A stretch of 36,034 nucleotides of DNA from Lachnospiraceae bacterium UBA935 (lineage in GTDB: Bacteria; Bacillota; Clostridia; Lachnospirales; Lachnospiraceae), in contig DBDJ01000014.1 in NCBI GenBank assembly GCA_002293525.1, forward strand, positions 1 through 36,034, given 5' to 3'. Of this stretch, positions 15,384 to 23,476 are shown piece by piece. The translations under genes were made by a program, and so were the position numbers. Under the pieces are notes generated by a model. That model ran no database searches and had not been told where the DNA came from. It saw nothing but the letters and a program-made list of their open reading frames with translations. The number at the start of each line of letters is the position of its first letter. Positions within the stretch are counted from its first letter, which is position 1.

Positions 15384-17507
15384 TCAAATCTGTCCTTCCC
15401 CGATCGCCTGCGCGATCTTTGAAAAGGAACCGGCAAGGTCGGAGAGGTTGGTTAATGAGGCAAACTCATCTGTCGAGGCAATCTGCTTCAGGAAATGGTA
15501 ATCCGCTCCGCCAAAACCCAGAGCCATCACCTCAATCCCATCCTTGTGGCATCGCTTTGCCTGTTTTATGGCATACCCGGCATTATCCCAGACACCGTCA
15601 GTTAACAGGACAAGATAGCGGATTTTGTCTTTGTTTTTATCGAATCTGCTGATCTGCAGGGCCGAAAAGGCCTCTGTGAACGGCTCTGCGCGATTGCAGA
15701 TCCCGACAATACCGACTTTAATTGCATCAATCTCCCGCATAGCACGCTTATAATCATCTGTCGGCCGCAGTAGCATGTTAACGTGATCGGCAAATGCCAG
15801 CAGGCCCACTTTCACAATTTGCGGGTCCATCTGTCTGACAAATTCCTTCATTGCTGCCTGTGCCTTTTTAACCGGCTCTCCGCTCATGCTTCCCGACAGG
15901 TCAATCGCCAGAATAACTTCTATTTCCTGAGGCGTACCTGCGGCCGCCTGGTCTTTTGGTGAGCCGTCAGTCCAGCTCATATCCGCCGGAATCTTTTCTA
16001 TCTGGATCGGCAGCTCTTTTCCTGTTTCCGTCTGTACCGCACTTACCTCAACCACTCCATTGGAAGTGTAACGGTACGACACTTCAATAATCGAGGGATT
16101 TTTCGCTGTCTTCTCGATCTTTGTGATGGTGTACTTATCAATAATGGTATTATCCAACGGCCGCGGGTAGGCACCTTGCAGCACATAAACCTCCAGCTCA
16201 TTATCCTTTGCTCTCGTCCTGAAATGGTAAGATCGTTTTTTTTCTGCCGGAATCGTGGTGTTTTTAGGAATGATGACACTGTTGACATATCGTTCGCCAT
16301 CTTCACTGACCGCTATCATCCCTAATGCATGAGCTGTTACATCGGACACTGCTTTTGCTCCTATGACACCGATGTTTTTTTTGTTGCCGCTTATTCCCGG
16401 CAATCGTTTTGAAGCAAGTGAGATACTGTTTCCGTTGTCGTCAATATTGGCCCGAATCGCCGCGCCCAATGCTACCGCCTCATCGACATTCACTCCGGCC
16501 AGTGGATCTTTGCCGGACATAGCTCTCACATAATGATGAATCATCCGCATTCTGGTCGACCCGCCGACCAGAATCGCTCCGGTAAAATCAGACCATGAAA
16601 GTCCGATTGATTGAATCAATCCATTGGTAAGCTCCTTTGTTGCGCCGATAAGAAAATCGGATATTTCCTCAAACAAAGACTCGGTAATGACAATATTTCC
16701 GCGAATAGTATTCCCGTGTATATCCTGACAGGTAAGCGGAACATTGACCTCGTCTTTGGATGTGAGCTGTTTCTTGACTGATTCAGCGGTAACAAGGAGC
16801 GCCGCCGCCATCTCGTCGTCTTCGCCAAGGTCAACCCCATATTCTTCCAGGAACTGCTGGGCCAAATATCTGGCGATGCAGTCATCCCAATCTTTTCCTC
16901 CCAACTCATGGTTGCCGTCGCTTCCCAGAATATCGATCTTATTTTGGTTGATTCTGGCGATGGTGACATCAAAAGTGCCGCCGCCAAGATCATAGATCAG
17001 CACCGTCTGCTCCCCTGACTTTTCGTTCAGGCCATAGGCAAAAGCCGCTGCGGTAGGCTCATTGATGATGGCCAGAACATGTAAACCGGCCTTTTTACCG
17101 GCATCGATCGTGGCCTGCCTTTCCTTGTGGGTAAAATAGGCCGGTACTGTAATCACTGCCGCTTCTATGTTCTCTCCGCATGACTGCTCGGCCTCCTTCA
17201 CAAGGTTCTTGAGCAGAATGGCCGAAAGATCAGTTGCCGTATAGGTCTTCCCGAAAAATTCTACGACAAACTGTTCATTCGCCATATTCCTTTTAAAGAA
17301 AGCGATGGCATTGGTATTGCCCATCCCCTGCATTCCTTTGGCATCCTCTCCGAAAAGAACCGTTCCGTCAGGCATAAAACAAAGAACCGAAGGTGTGGTC
17401 GGGCTGTCAAAACTATTTTTTATGATCTCAGGTTTCCCGGTATCACCATTGATTCGTGCAACGGCACTGAAAGTCGTTCCCAAATCGATCCCGACTCTGA
17501 TACCCAT
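15384..17507 (-). CDS. Hsp70 ATPase fused to C-terminal von Willebrand A domain
   Basis: 707 residues from the ATG at 17507 (MGIRVGIDLGTT), chosen because AAGGAG lies 9 bases before it; the frame also extends 8 codons to a GTG. The DnaK-type nucleotide-binding domain has phosphate loops IDLGTT, 'IYDLGGGTFDVT' and 'LVGGSTRM', and covers about 1-380. A beta-rich segment at ~390-510 sits where the substrate-binding domain is normally found. Residues ~528-700 are a vWA domain with an intact MIDAS start (DLSGS, 536-540) and 'LLTDG' (634-638). The loop that normally supplies the middle MIDAS Thr reads GICNRA, so metal binding may be atypical. No helical lid is seen. vWA domains mediate metal-dependent protein contacts, so this may be a chaperone with a built-in docking module. 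It follows a separate Hsp70 gene by 33 bases. Confidence 0.88.
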   Translation of the reverse strand: MGIRVGIDLGTTFSAVARINGDTGKPEIIKNSFDSPTTPSVLCFMPDGTVLFGEDAKGMQGMGNTNAIAFFKRNMANEQFVVEFFGKTYTATDLSAILLKNLVKEAEQSCGENIEAAVITVPAYFTHKERQATIDAGKKAGLHVLAIINEPTAAAFAYGLNEKSGEQTVLIYDLGGGTFDVTIARINQNKIDILGSDGNHELGGKDWDDCIARYLAQQFLEEYGVDLGEDDEMAAALLVTAESVKKQLTSKDEVNVPLTCQDIHGNTIRGNIVITESLFEEISDFLIGATKELTNGLIQSIGLSWSDFTGAILVGGSTRMRMIHHYVRAMSGKDPLAGVNVDEAVALGAAIRANIDDNGNSISLASKRLPGISGNKKNIGVIGAKAVSDVTAHALGMIAVSEDGERYVNSVIIPKNTTIPAEKKRSYHFRTRAKDNELEVYVLQGAYPRPLDNTIIDKYTITKIEKTAKNPSIIEVSYRYTSNGVVEVSAVQTETGKELPIQIEKIPADMSWTDGSPKDQAAAGTPQEIEVILAIDLSGSMSGEPVKKAQAAMKEFVRQMDPQIVKVGLLAFADHVNMLLRPTDDYKRAMREIDAIKVGIVGICNRAEPFTEAFSALQISRFDKNKDKIRYLVLLTDGVWDNAGYAIKQAKRCHKDGIEVMALGFGGADYHFLKQIASTDEFASLTNLSDLAGSFSKIAQAIGEGQI

Positions 17508-17540
17508 GTATCTCAACTCCTTATCTGGCACTTGCTGCTC

Positions 17541-19178
17541 TTACATTACTGTGATCCGTTTGGATTTCTCCTTTAGCTCATCTACTTTCTCTTCCGCCAT
17601 AATACCCTTTGACTGCATCGTTGCGTGAACCTCGCGATTTGTGGTCTTATCCACTCCGCTGACTTCCAAAATACCCTCGGTATTCAAGGTGAAAGTGATC
17701 TCGATGGGGGCTCCGGCGGGAAGATTTCCCGGCAGCCCAAGCGTAGCTGTCCCTAAGACAAAATCCGGGTCAACGTCAAAGGACTCTTCCATAAAATCAC
17801 TCTCGTACACGATCAGCTCGGCATTCTGCTGATTGGCCTCATACGTGCCGAAGACCTTGGACACCGAAATAGAGCCATCAGGCATGGCCTGGTTCTTGAT
17901 TATCATGTTGTTGCATTTCGGGACATCATGTACCAATACTTCGATGGCAAAGCTCTTGGTGGTGGCGACCACGACCTTCTGCGTCTTGCCGCCGATGCTC
18001 ATCATTTCCGGCTGAACGGCCAGCTCTTCCTGATAATCGTCGGCATTGATTTCCTTCGTTGCACCGCCGATCGTTACCGTCGTCTCACCGACATCGCCGG
18101 GCTCAAGGCTCTTTTGGTTGTTGACATACACATTGACGGCATGAATGGCGGCACCTTTGGCAACCGCTTCATCCGGTTCCAGGATCTTCGGCTCCATACC
18201 GTATTTATCAACCAGGGCCTTAGTTACCTGCGGCATCCTGGTTGAACCGCCGACAAGCAGGATCTCATCTATGCTGTAGCCCTTTTCCTTGGCCACTGCC
18301 AGGGCCGCATCTGTCTTATCAAGTGCCTCTCCCAGCAAAGTCGAGGTGATTTCATCAAATTTTTCCCGGGACAGGCTGATTCTGGCCCTCAAGCCGGCGG
18401 CATCCAGCATGACCGGCACTTCCTCGCGGGAAGATAACTGCTGCTTCGCCTTTTCGGCTTTCAGCCTCATGTCTTGCTGGGCATATTCATCAAACTCGCC
18501 GTCATAGCTTGTCTGAGCAACAAATTCTTCGGCAAGATACCGCATGACCGCCTCATCCCAGTCCTTGCCCCCCAGCTCATGATTGCCGTCTGAGCAGATT
18601 ACCTCGATCTTCTCGGAATTGATGCTCATAATCGTGACGTCAAAGGTTCCGCCGCCAAGATCGAATACCAAAATCGTCTTCTCTTCCTGCTCTTTGGCAC
18701 AGCCATAGTACAGGGCCGCCGCCGTCGGCTCGCTGATGATTTCGAGCACGTTTAAGCCGGCAATAATACCGGCGTTTTTGGTAGCGGTTCTTTCCGCTGT
18801 ACCGAAATACGCCGGGCAAGTAATAACAACATCTTTCACTTCCGTATCAATCTGTTTGCCGGCATCCCCTGTAACCTTTCTGAGGATATAGGCCGAGACC
18901 TCCTCGGGGGATTTGTCCTCGGCATTGTAGTTGATCGCAAAGTCCGACTTGCCCATCAAGGTCTTGACCAGGGAAATGGTGTTGGCGGGATCGATAACCG
19001 CATTTTCTTTGGCAACCTGTCCGACGACGACCTGATTGGGACTGGCAAAATTAACAACCGAAGGAGTGGTATTCGTACCCTCCGCATTGTTTACGACCGT
19101 AGCCCTGCCGGTTTCGTCCACATAGGCGATACAAGAATAGGTCGTTCCAAGGTCGATTCCGAATACATACTTAGCCAT
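17541..19178 (-). CDS. DnaK-like Hsp70 chaperone with short lid
   Basis: 545 residues with a complete Hsp70 nucleotide-binding domain: 'FGIDLGTTYS' at the N-terminus, 'VFDLGGGTFDVT', 'GSDGNHELGGKDWD'-type and 'LVGGSTRMPQV' motifs. A beta substrate-binding-like domain follows. Housekeeping DnaK is usually about 600-640 residues; here the helical lid is reduced to about 25 residues (ending KSKRITVM), so substrate handling may differ. It overlaps the GrpE-like gene by 8 bases and has AAGGAG just upstream of ATG, so the two are translationally coupled. This is probably a dedicated Hsp70 of the cluster, not the cell's main DnaK, since no dnaJ or hrcA is adjacent. Confidence 0.9.
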   Translation of the reverse strand: MAKYVFGIDLGTTYSCIAYVDETGRATVVNNAEGTNTTPSVVNFASPNQVVVGQVAKENAVIDPANTISLVKTLMGKSDFAINYNAEDKSPEEVSAYILRKVTGDAGKQIDTEVKDVVITCPAYFGTAERTATKNAGIIAGLNVLEIISEPTAAALYYGCAKEQEEKTILVFDLGGGTFDVTIMSINSEKIEVICSDGNHELGGKDWDEAVMRYLAEEFVAQTSYDGEFDEYAQQDMRLKAEKAKQQLSSREEVPVMLDAAGLRARISLSREKFDEITSTLLGEALDKTDAALAVAKEKGYSIDEILLVGGSTRMPQVTKALVDKYGMEPKILEPDEAVAKGAAIHAVNVYVNNQKSLEPGDVGETTVTIGGATKEINADDYQEELAVQPEMMSIGGKTQKVVVATTKSFAIEVLVHDVPKCNNMIIKNQAMPDGSISVSKVFGTYEANQQNAELIVYESDFMEESFDVDPDFVLGTATLGLPGNLPAGAPIEITFTLNTEGILEVSGVDKTTNREVHATMQSKGIMAEEKVDELKEKSKRITVM

Positions 19179-19821
19179 GATTGTTTTCTCCTTCCGTAAT
19201 GTTTGGTTTTTGGTATATATACACTGCCACCCTTTCAGGTGAGATTGTCTTGCCCATATAGTCGTACCCGCTGCTAAGGCTGTCGGCTATTTTTCCATGA
19301 AGTTCCTTCACTGGGGTCGTCAGCTTTTTGATCGCTCTTTGCTTCAACGGGTTAAATTCATCACCTTCTTTGCCATCGAAGATGGTTATCTGGTTTTTTT
19401 CCAGGACATCCTGGATATCATAGGAATAGTCACGGAAGGTCTTGAGCGGGACAAAATGTTCTTCGGCAGGCTTGGTCGCATAGCTGCTGCTTACGCGTTT
19501 GATACTGTCCCTGATTTCGATCAAGTCAAGCAAGATCGGCCGGATCAGCTGCGCATATAGATCATCTTTGTATCTTTGTAATTCTGTATGCATCTGATCG
19601 ACAATCTTTTCTTCGTGAGCCGTATGCTGAATCTTTTGGGTAAAGAGCCGGTTCATCTGATCGATCTTGTCACTCAAATTAAGAACAGCTTTTAAGACCT
19701 CATCTTCTTCAGTACTTTGATTCGAGCCATTGTCTGCCGGTTCTTCATCCGAACTTTTGTCCAATACTTCTTCGATATCTGTCTCATTAACTTGCTGTTC
19801 AAAAACATCCAATTTCGCCAT
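19171..19821 (-). CDS. GrpE-like nucleotide exchange factor
   Basis: 216 residues. An acidic disordered N-terminus (about 1-45) is followed by a long helix (about 40-100), a second helical part (LLDLIEIRDSIKR), and a C-terminal beta domain with 'GDEFNPLKQRAIKKL' and 'GYDYMGKTISPERVAVY', in line with GrpE's C-terminal wing where conserved residues sit in a GxxFDPxxHEA-like segment. GrpE dimers release ADP from Hsp70. Here the usual His-Glu of that segment is replaced by Gln-Arg, so it is a divergent member suited to its own partner. It overlaps the Hsp70 gene by 8 bases. ATG is preceded by AGGAGGT at 6-7 bases. Confidence 0.78.
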   Translation of the reverse strand: MAKLDVFEQQVNETDIEEVLDKSSDEEPADNGSNQSTEEDEVLKAVLNLSDKIDQMNRLFTQKIQHTAHEEKIVDQMHTELQRYKDDLYAQLIRPILLDLIEIRDSIKRVSSSYATKPAEEHFVPLKTFRDYSYDIQDVLEKNQITIFDGKEGDEFNPLKQRAIKKLTTPVKELHGKIADSLSSGYDYMGKTISPERVAVYIYQKPNITEGENNHG

Positions 19822-19842
19822 AACCTGACCTCCTAAGCCGTT

Positions 19843-20242
19843 TCACCCTCTTTTAGTTCCGAGTGCTTTTTGTTGCACTTTATATCGTTCCAGGATTTCC
19901 TTGTAAATATTGGCTTTGATGTCGTTATAGAACGTGGTTTCCCACGACCTTGACGGAGCCACCTCATCTATGAACTCCTTAGAAAAAGCAGTAATAAATG
20001 CCGTTTTACCGACTGAGCGGCCGCCAACGATCGGGATACAGATCGGAACGGATTCCCTGTCGGCATATCAGCAAAAAGACGAAGCCGCCCCTGCCTCTAG
20101 AACGCGCATTTGAGATATTCTCTTTAAATATTCCAAGTGAGTTAAAGTTCCTTTGCTAAGCTCCCTTGACGGTGTTTCCGACATCTTGGTATCCTTTGCC
20201 AAAGAAATAACTTTTTATGGCAGGCTGTGGTAATAAAGCCAT
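19843..20242 (-). pseudogene. Decayed third zinc-ribbon GTPase
   Basis: The start is intact: ATG at 20242 with GGGAGGGG just upstream, encoding 'QPAIKSYFFGKGYQDVG', which matches the N-terminus of the GTPase at 2243-3700 ('QPAKMSYFFGPGWRDLW'). It stops after 28 codons (TAG 20156-20158). A second piece in another frame (about 20067-19843) reads 'PICIPIVGGRSVGKTAF', matching that protein's 'PLCIPVIGGRSSGKTAY', continues with 'SKEFIDEVAPSR', and ends KRG-stop. The membrane and zinc-ribbon region between them and the whole domain after Walker A are missing. It is thus an internally deleted, frameshifted paralogue sitting between the main promoter and the GrpE-like gene. Each statement comes from manual translation of the minus strand. 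Confidence 0.82.
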
Positions 20243-20263
20243 AATCCCCTCCCAAAGACTGTA

Positions 20264-20437
20264 TTATGCTGTTGTCGCCGATACTTTATTGCTGTCGATT
20301 ACGTTTTCCTTAAACAAATATATGTAATTCTTGATGGCATATCCGCCGCTGTAAAGGTTCCGCCGGCCGCAGCAATACCGGCAATAATGGTAGCCAGTTT
20401 CTTCTTGTTGCGACCCTTCCGACAAATTTCGGCACAG
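20264..20437 (-). pseudogene. Possible remnant of a small membrane protein
   Basis: Directly downstream of the main promoter. One frame reads a basic start and a hydrophobic helix (KKKLATIIAGIAAAGG); another frame then reads 'GGYAIKNYIYLFKENVIDSN' before a stop at 20264. Together they suggest a frameshifted small membrane protein, but the evidence is only composition and position. It could equally be an untranslated leader. Confidence 0.3.
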
Positions 20438-20442
20438 TGTAT

Positions 20443-20471
20443 ATTGTAACAAAACATAAATAGATTGTCAA
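20443..20471 (-). promoter_or_regulatory. Consensus vegetative promoter for the minus-strand cluster
   Basis: On the minus strand the -35 is TTGACA (20466-20471) and the -10 is TACAAT (20443-20448) with a 17-base spacer, a near-perfect SigA-type promoter. Transcription would start near 20436 and read through the pseudogenes into the GrpE-like gene and onward. The flanking DNA is AT-rich. No HrcA (CIRCE) operator is visible near it, so it does not look like a classical heat-shock promoter. Confidence 0.8.
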
Positions 20472-20518
20472 ATTATGGTAATTTACATCATTTTTCTTAT
20501 TATTTAGACAATATCTAA

Positions 20519-20917
20519 ATATTAGAGCGAGTTAACATTTGGGTTATTTGGTTATCCGACAAAAAGGATCAAACACTTTTTAAGCATTACCTTGGCTGCT
20601 GCGCGGCCATAGGGATACCGGACGCACGGTTAAACGTCGATCGGATGCTGACGGCAGATTACCTGATCGCCAACTACGACCGTCATTACAATAACTTCGG
20701 TGCCATCCGCAATGCCGATACCTTGGAATGGATGCTGATAAAGGAATTTTCATGGCTGAACCTTGCCGATTTATCCGGTATCGACGAGGAAGTAAGTGAA
20801 ATCCTTATCAAAGCACATCATATCGATGAAAAGCGTCGCGACGCCATTTGTTTCGGTCTATGTCTCCGCGCGGAAAGGCTGACGGTCTTAACCACGGAAC
20901 GAGAGAAAACGTCTTAA
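20519..20917 (+). pseudogene. HipA-like kinase fragment
   Basis: The frame is open from 20519 to the stop at 20917. It contains 'LTADYLIANYDRHYNNFG', the HipA-family catalytic signature (D..I.N.DRH..N.G), then 'LEWM' and, immediately after, a C-terminal piece 'KEFSWLNLADLSGIDEE'. In full-length relatives a stretch including the metal-binding 'FDSG' segment lies between these two pieces; it is missing here. The N-terminal kinase lobe is also absent. It is therefore a doubly truncated remnant, convergent with the ABC permease gene (9 bases between stops). HipA proteins are Ser/Thr kinases, usually toxins paired with HipB; no HipB is present. Confidence 0.75.
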
Positions 20918-20926
20918 CCGGTATGC

Positions 20927-23476
20927 TCAGTCCGTATTTCTCAGCCGCTCCACCAGACTCTGCTTCTCCAGATCCTTAAAACAACAGAACGGAATAACGA
21001 CCGCGAAAGCCAGGAGAACCGGAGTGCAGACGATGAGCGGCAGCAAGGTGAACTGGAACGTGGTAAAACCACCTTCCACGATAGCCCGTACCACCGTACC
21101 CACGATAACCGTACCCACCGTGTAAGCAAACGCCAATGTCAGCGCCGCGTAATCCAGGCCCTCAAAGATCAGCATCCCACGCAGCTGGCGCTTGGTCATG
21201 CCGACGCTTTGCAGCATGGCAAACTCGCGGCGGCGGGAAATAATCGCCGTTACCATACTATTGACAAAGTTAAGTACCCCGACCAGAGCGATGACTATGC
21301 TGATAGTACTACCCATTACTCCGCTTGCACGGGTTTCGGCTTCGTACTGTTCGATTATACTGCTGCGGGAGCGGATGGGCATGGAGGAATCCACGCGCTG
21401 CTGATAATCGGTCAGAATGCTTTGAGCGGCTTCTGTCTGATCGTCGCTCACATTAAAGTAAAATTTACGCAGGGTGTTGTCCGGCCATTGCCGCTGGAAC
21501 GCCTCGGCAGGCATAATAAAATCAAGGGAAAATCCAAACGGTGAGATTCCGCCGGTAATCGGTGAAATGGGCTGGACGATCCCCATTATCGTGTAGGCTA
21601 TTCCGTTAATCTCCACTTCCTCGCCGACCGAAAAGGTCGGCATGGCCTCTGAAAAATCTTCGGTGCTGACCCCGATGGCCATTACATGCTGACCCTTGGC
21701 AAATACTTCCGGGTCAAATGTTCCGTCCATCAGATTAAGGCTGTCACCCAGCATATCCCATGTCAGACCGTCGCAGCCGAATATTACCGCATCCGTAACG
21801 CCGAAAGCTATTGTTTTATCATAACCGTCCATCCAGGCAACATCAAATTCCATATAGGACAGGCGGTCATTTTTCTCATAGTAAGTTTGCATATTGCGAA
21901 AAGCATTGTCACTTAATACTACCGAAGTTGCGCTTGAATACATCCGTCCTGTCGCTTCCAGTCCGGGCAGGGCGTTTATCTGTTCCATCAGCTCTGGACG
22001 CAGCGTGGTCCCGTAAGGGTTATACCCATTCACATAGTCTTCACTGCTTGCGTCCGCCACTTCAAAATCTGCGATGGCGAGGTCACTCAGATATTTTTCC
22101 ATGTCAAAGCTGGCGTTCTGCGCGTAAAACACTGTCAGTAAAACCAGCCCTAAGGTAAGCGAACAGATCACGACCGCCGTTCTTTTCTTATTGCGGCCTA
22201 AGTTGGCCCATGCCATGCGAAAGACACTGGCACCATCCTTGCTTTTTTTCGTCTTGCGGCCTGTTCCAGAGGGGGCGTCGCTGTAACGCAGGGCTTCCAT
22301 CGGCGATACGCGGGCCGCGACACGAGCCGGACGCAGGCAGGAAATCAGCACGGTAAGCAGGGCGAATAGGATCGTGCCGATAAAGATAACCGGGCTGACG
22401 GAAATACTGGGATCGTCCATCGTACCAAGAAGGGCGGGAACCAGGGCCGCGCCGATGAAATATCCCAAGATAAGCCCGATCGGTATGCCGATCAGGGAGA
22501 GGCGGAGCGACTGTCCATATAAGATGCTCCTGATGTGTCTGGCAGACGCGCCCAGCGTTTTCAGCTGACCGTAGAAGTGGATGTCCGTCACCACGGAAAT
22601 CTGAAATATATTATAGATAATCAGATAACCGGCGATAAATACCAAGATCATACCGCCGTACATTAGCAGCGTCTCATTGGATACAAAACCGCCGTCCTTC
22701 CGATAAGCGAGATTGATGTTGTATTCCAGCCCGGTAAGACCGATATCCGCCAATACGGCATCCATTGCTTCCTCAAGCCCTTCCTCACTGTCAAACATGA
22801 CCTGTGCCATACGCAGACCCAGAAGATTAAGCTCTGAGCGGCTGTCCGGAGTGAAGCTGGGATCGGAATAGATGGCCTCCCCGCAGGCTGCGGCGGCAAA
22901 TTCCTCGCTTACCCATGCTTTGCTGGCATAGGACGAACTATTGCCTTTCCAGAATCCGCACAATATAAACTCACTGGTTATGACATCTTGGCCTTTTCTC
23001 CATTCCAGCGTGACCGGCTGGCCCAGCTCATGAGGTATCCCCAGCCTGTCCAGCGTAATATCATCCAAAGCGATTTCATCAGCGGACACCGGTGCCTTTC
23101 CGGTCGTGACGGCGGAGAAGGACCGCTCCGCATAAGGATCGCTGCCATACCGAATCTCTACCTGTCTGCCGCTTAACGCAGTGTTTTCGGCCAGGCCGAT
23201 GAAAACGCTGCGCCCCACTTCTTTAATATCCGGATGCGCGGCTATCATCTTGATCTGTTCATCGGTAATTCCCTTAAAAGACACATGGGCATTGTATCCG
23301 GTCTGCCGAAAAGCCATTTCCACCATATTCTTACTCATACTCTGGCTCAGGACAAACAGAGCGGCAAACATCAGCGTTGTCAGCACGATAGCAACAATCG
23401 CCACTAGATTGCGCCCCTTGTTGGCTTTGTAGCTGCGCAAGGCCAGAAGCTTGGCATCAGGACATGTTTTCTTCAT
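20927..23476 (-). CDS. FtsX/MacB-type ABC transporter permease
   Basis: 849 residues with two repeats, each made of an extracytoplasmic domain plus FtsX membrane helices: one helix near 25-45, three around 270-385, another near 430-455, and three in the last ~110 residues. This is the layout of large permeases that export or sense peptides, lipoproteins or antibiotics. The ATG at 23476 overlaps the stop of the ATPase gene (TGATG) and is preceded by AAGGAGG, so the GTG two codons earlier is unlikely. It forms an exporter with the ATPase. The AgrC/AgrA-like system 1.7 kb upstream could control it, although a remnant gene lies between. Substrate unknown. Confidence 0.88.
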   Translation of the reverse strand: MKKTCPDAKLLALRSYKANKGRNLVAIVAIVLTTLMFAALFVLSQSMSKNMVEMAFRQTGYNAHVSFKGITDEQIKMIAAHPDIKEVGRSVFIGLAENTALSGRQVEIRYGSDPYAERSFSAVTTGKAPVSADEIALDDITLDRLGIPHELGQPVTLEWRKGQDVITSEFILCGFWKGNSSSYASKAWVSEEFAAAACGEAIYSDPSFTPDSRSELNLLGLRMAQVMFDSEEGLEEAMDAVLADIGLTGLEYNINLAYRKDGGFVSNETLLMYGGMILVFIAGYLIIYNIFQISVVTDIHFYGQLKTLGASARHIRSILYGQSLRLSLIGIPIGLILGYFIGAALVPALLGTMDDPSISVSPVIFIGTILFALLTVLISCLRPARVAARVSPMEALRYSDAPSGTGRKTKKSKDGASVFRMAWANLGRNKKRTAVVICSLTLGLVLLTVFYAQNASFDMEKYLSDLAIADFEVADASSEDYVNGYNPYGTTLRPELMEQINALPGLEATGRMYSSATSVVLSDNAFRNMQTYYEKNDRLSYMEFDVAWMDGYDKTIAFGVTDAVIFGCDGLTWDMLGDSLNLMDGTFDPEVFAKGQHVMAIGVSTEDFSEAMPTFSVGEEVEINGIAYTIMGIVQPISPITGGISPFGFSLDFIMPAEAFQRQWPDNTLRKFYFNVSDDQTEAAQSILTDYQQRVDSSMPIRSRSSIIEQYEAETRASGVMGSTISIVIALVGVLNFVNSMVTAIISRRREFAMLQSVGMTKRQLRGMLIFEGLDYAALTLAFAYTVGTVIVGTVVRAIVEGGFTTFQFTLLPLIVCTPVLLAFAVVIPFCCFKDLEKQSLVERLRNTD

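Noticed and set aside
15206..15436. Short minus-strand frame of 76 codons in the operon gap
   Set aside because: It begins inside the Hsp70-vWA gene, lacks a ribosome binding site and has no protein-like pattern.
19861..19880. GAGTGC...GCACTT resembling half of a CIRCE heat-shock operator
   Set aside because: The arms are imperfect, the spacing is wrong, and it lies inside the GTPase pseudogene coding remnant, not near a promoter.
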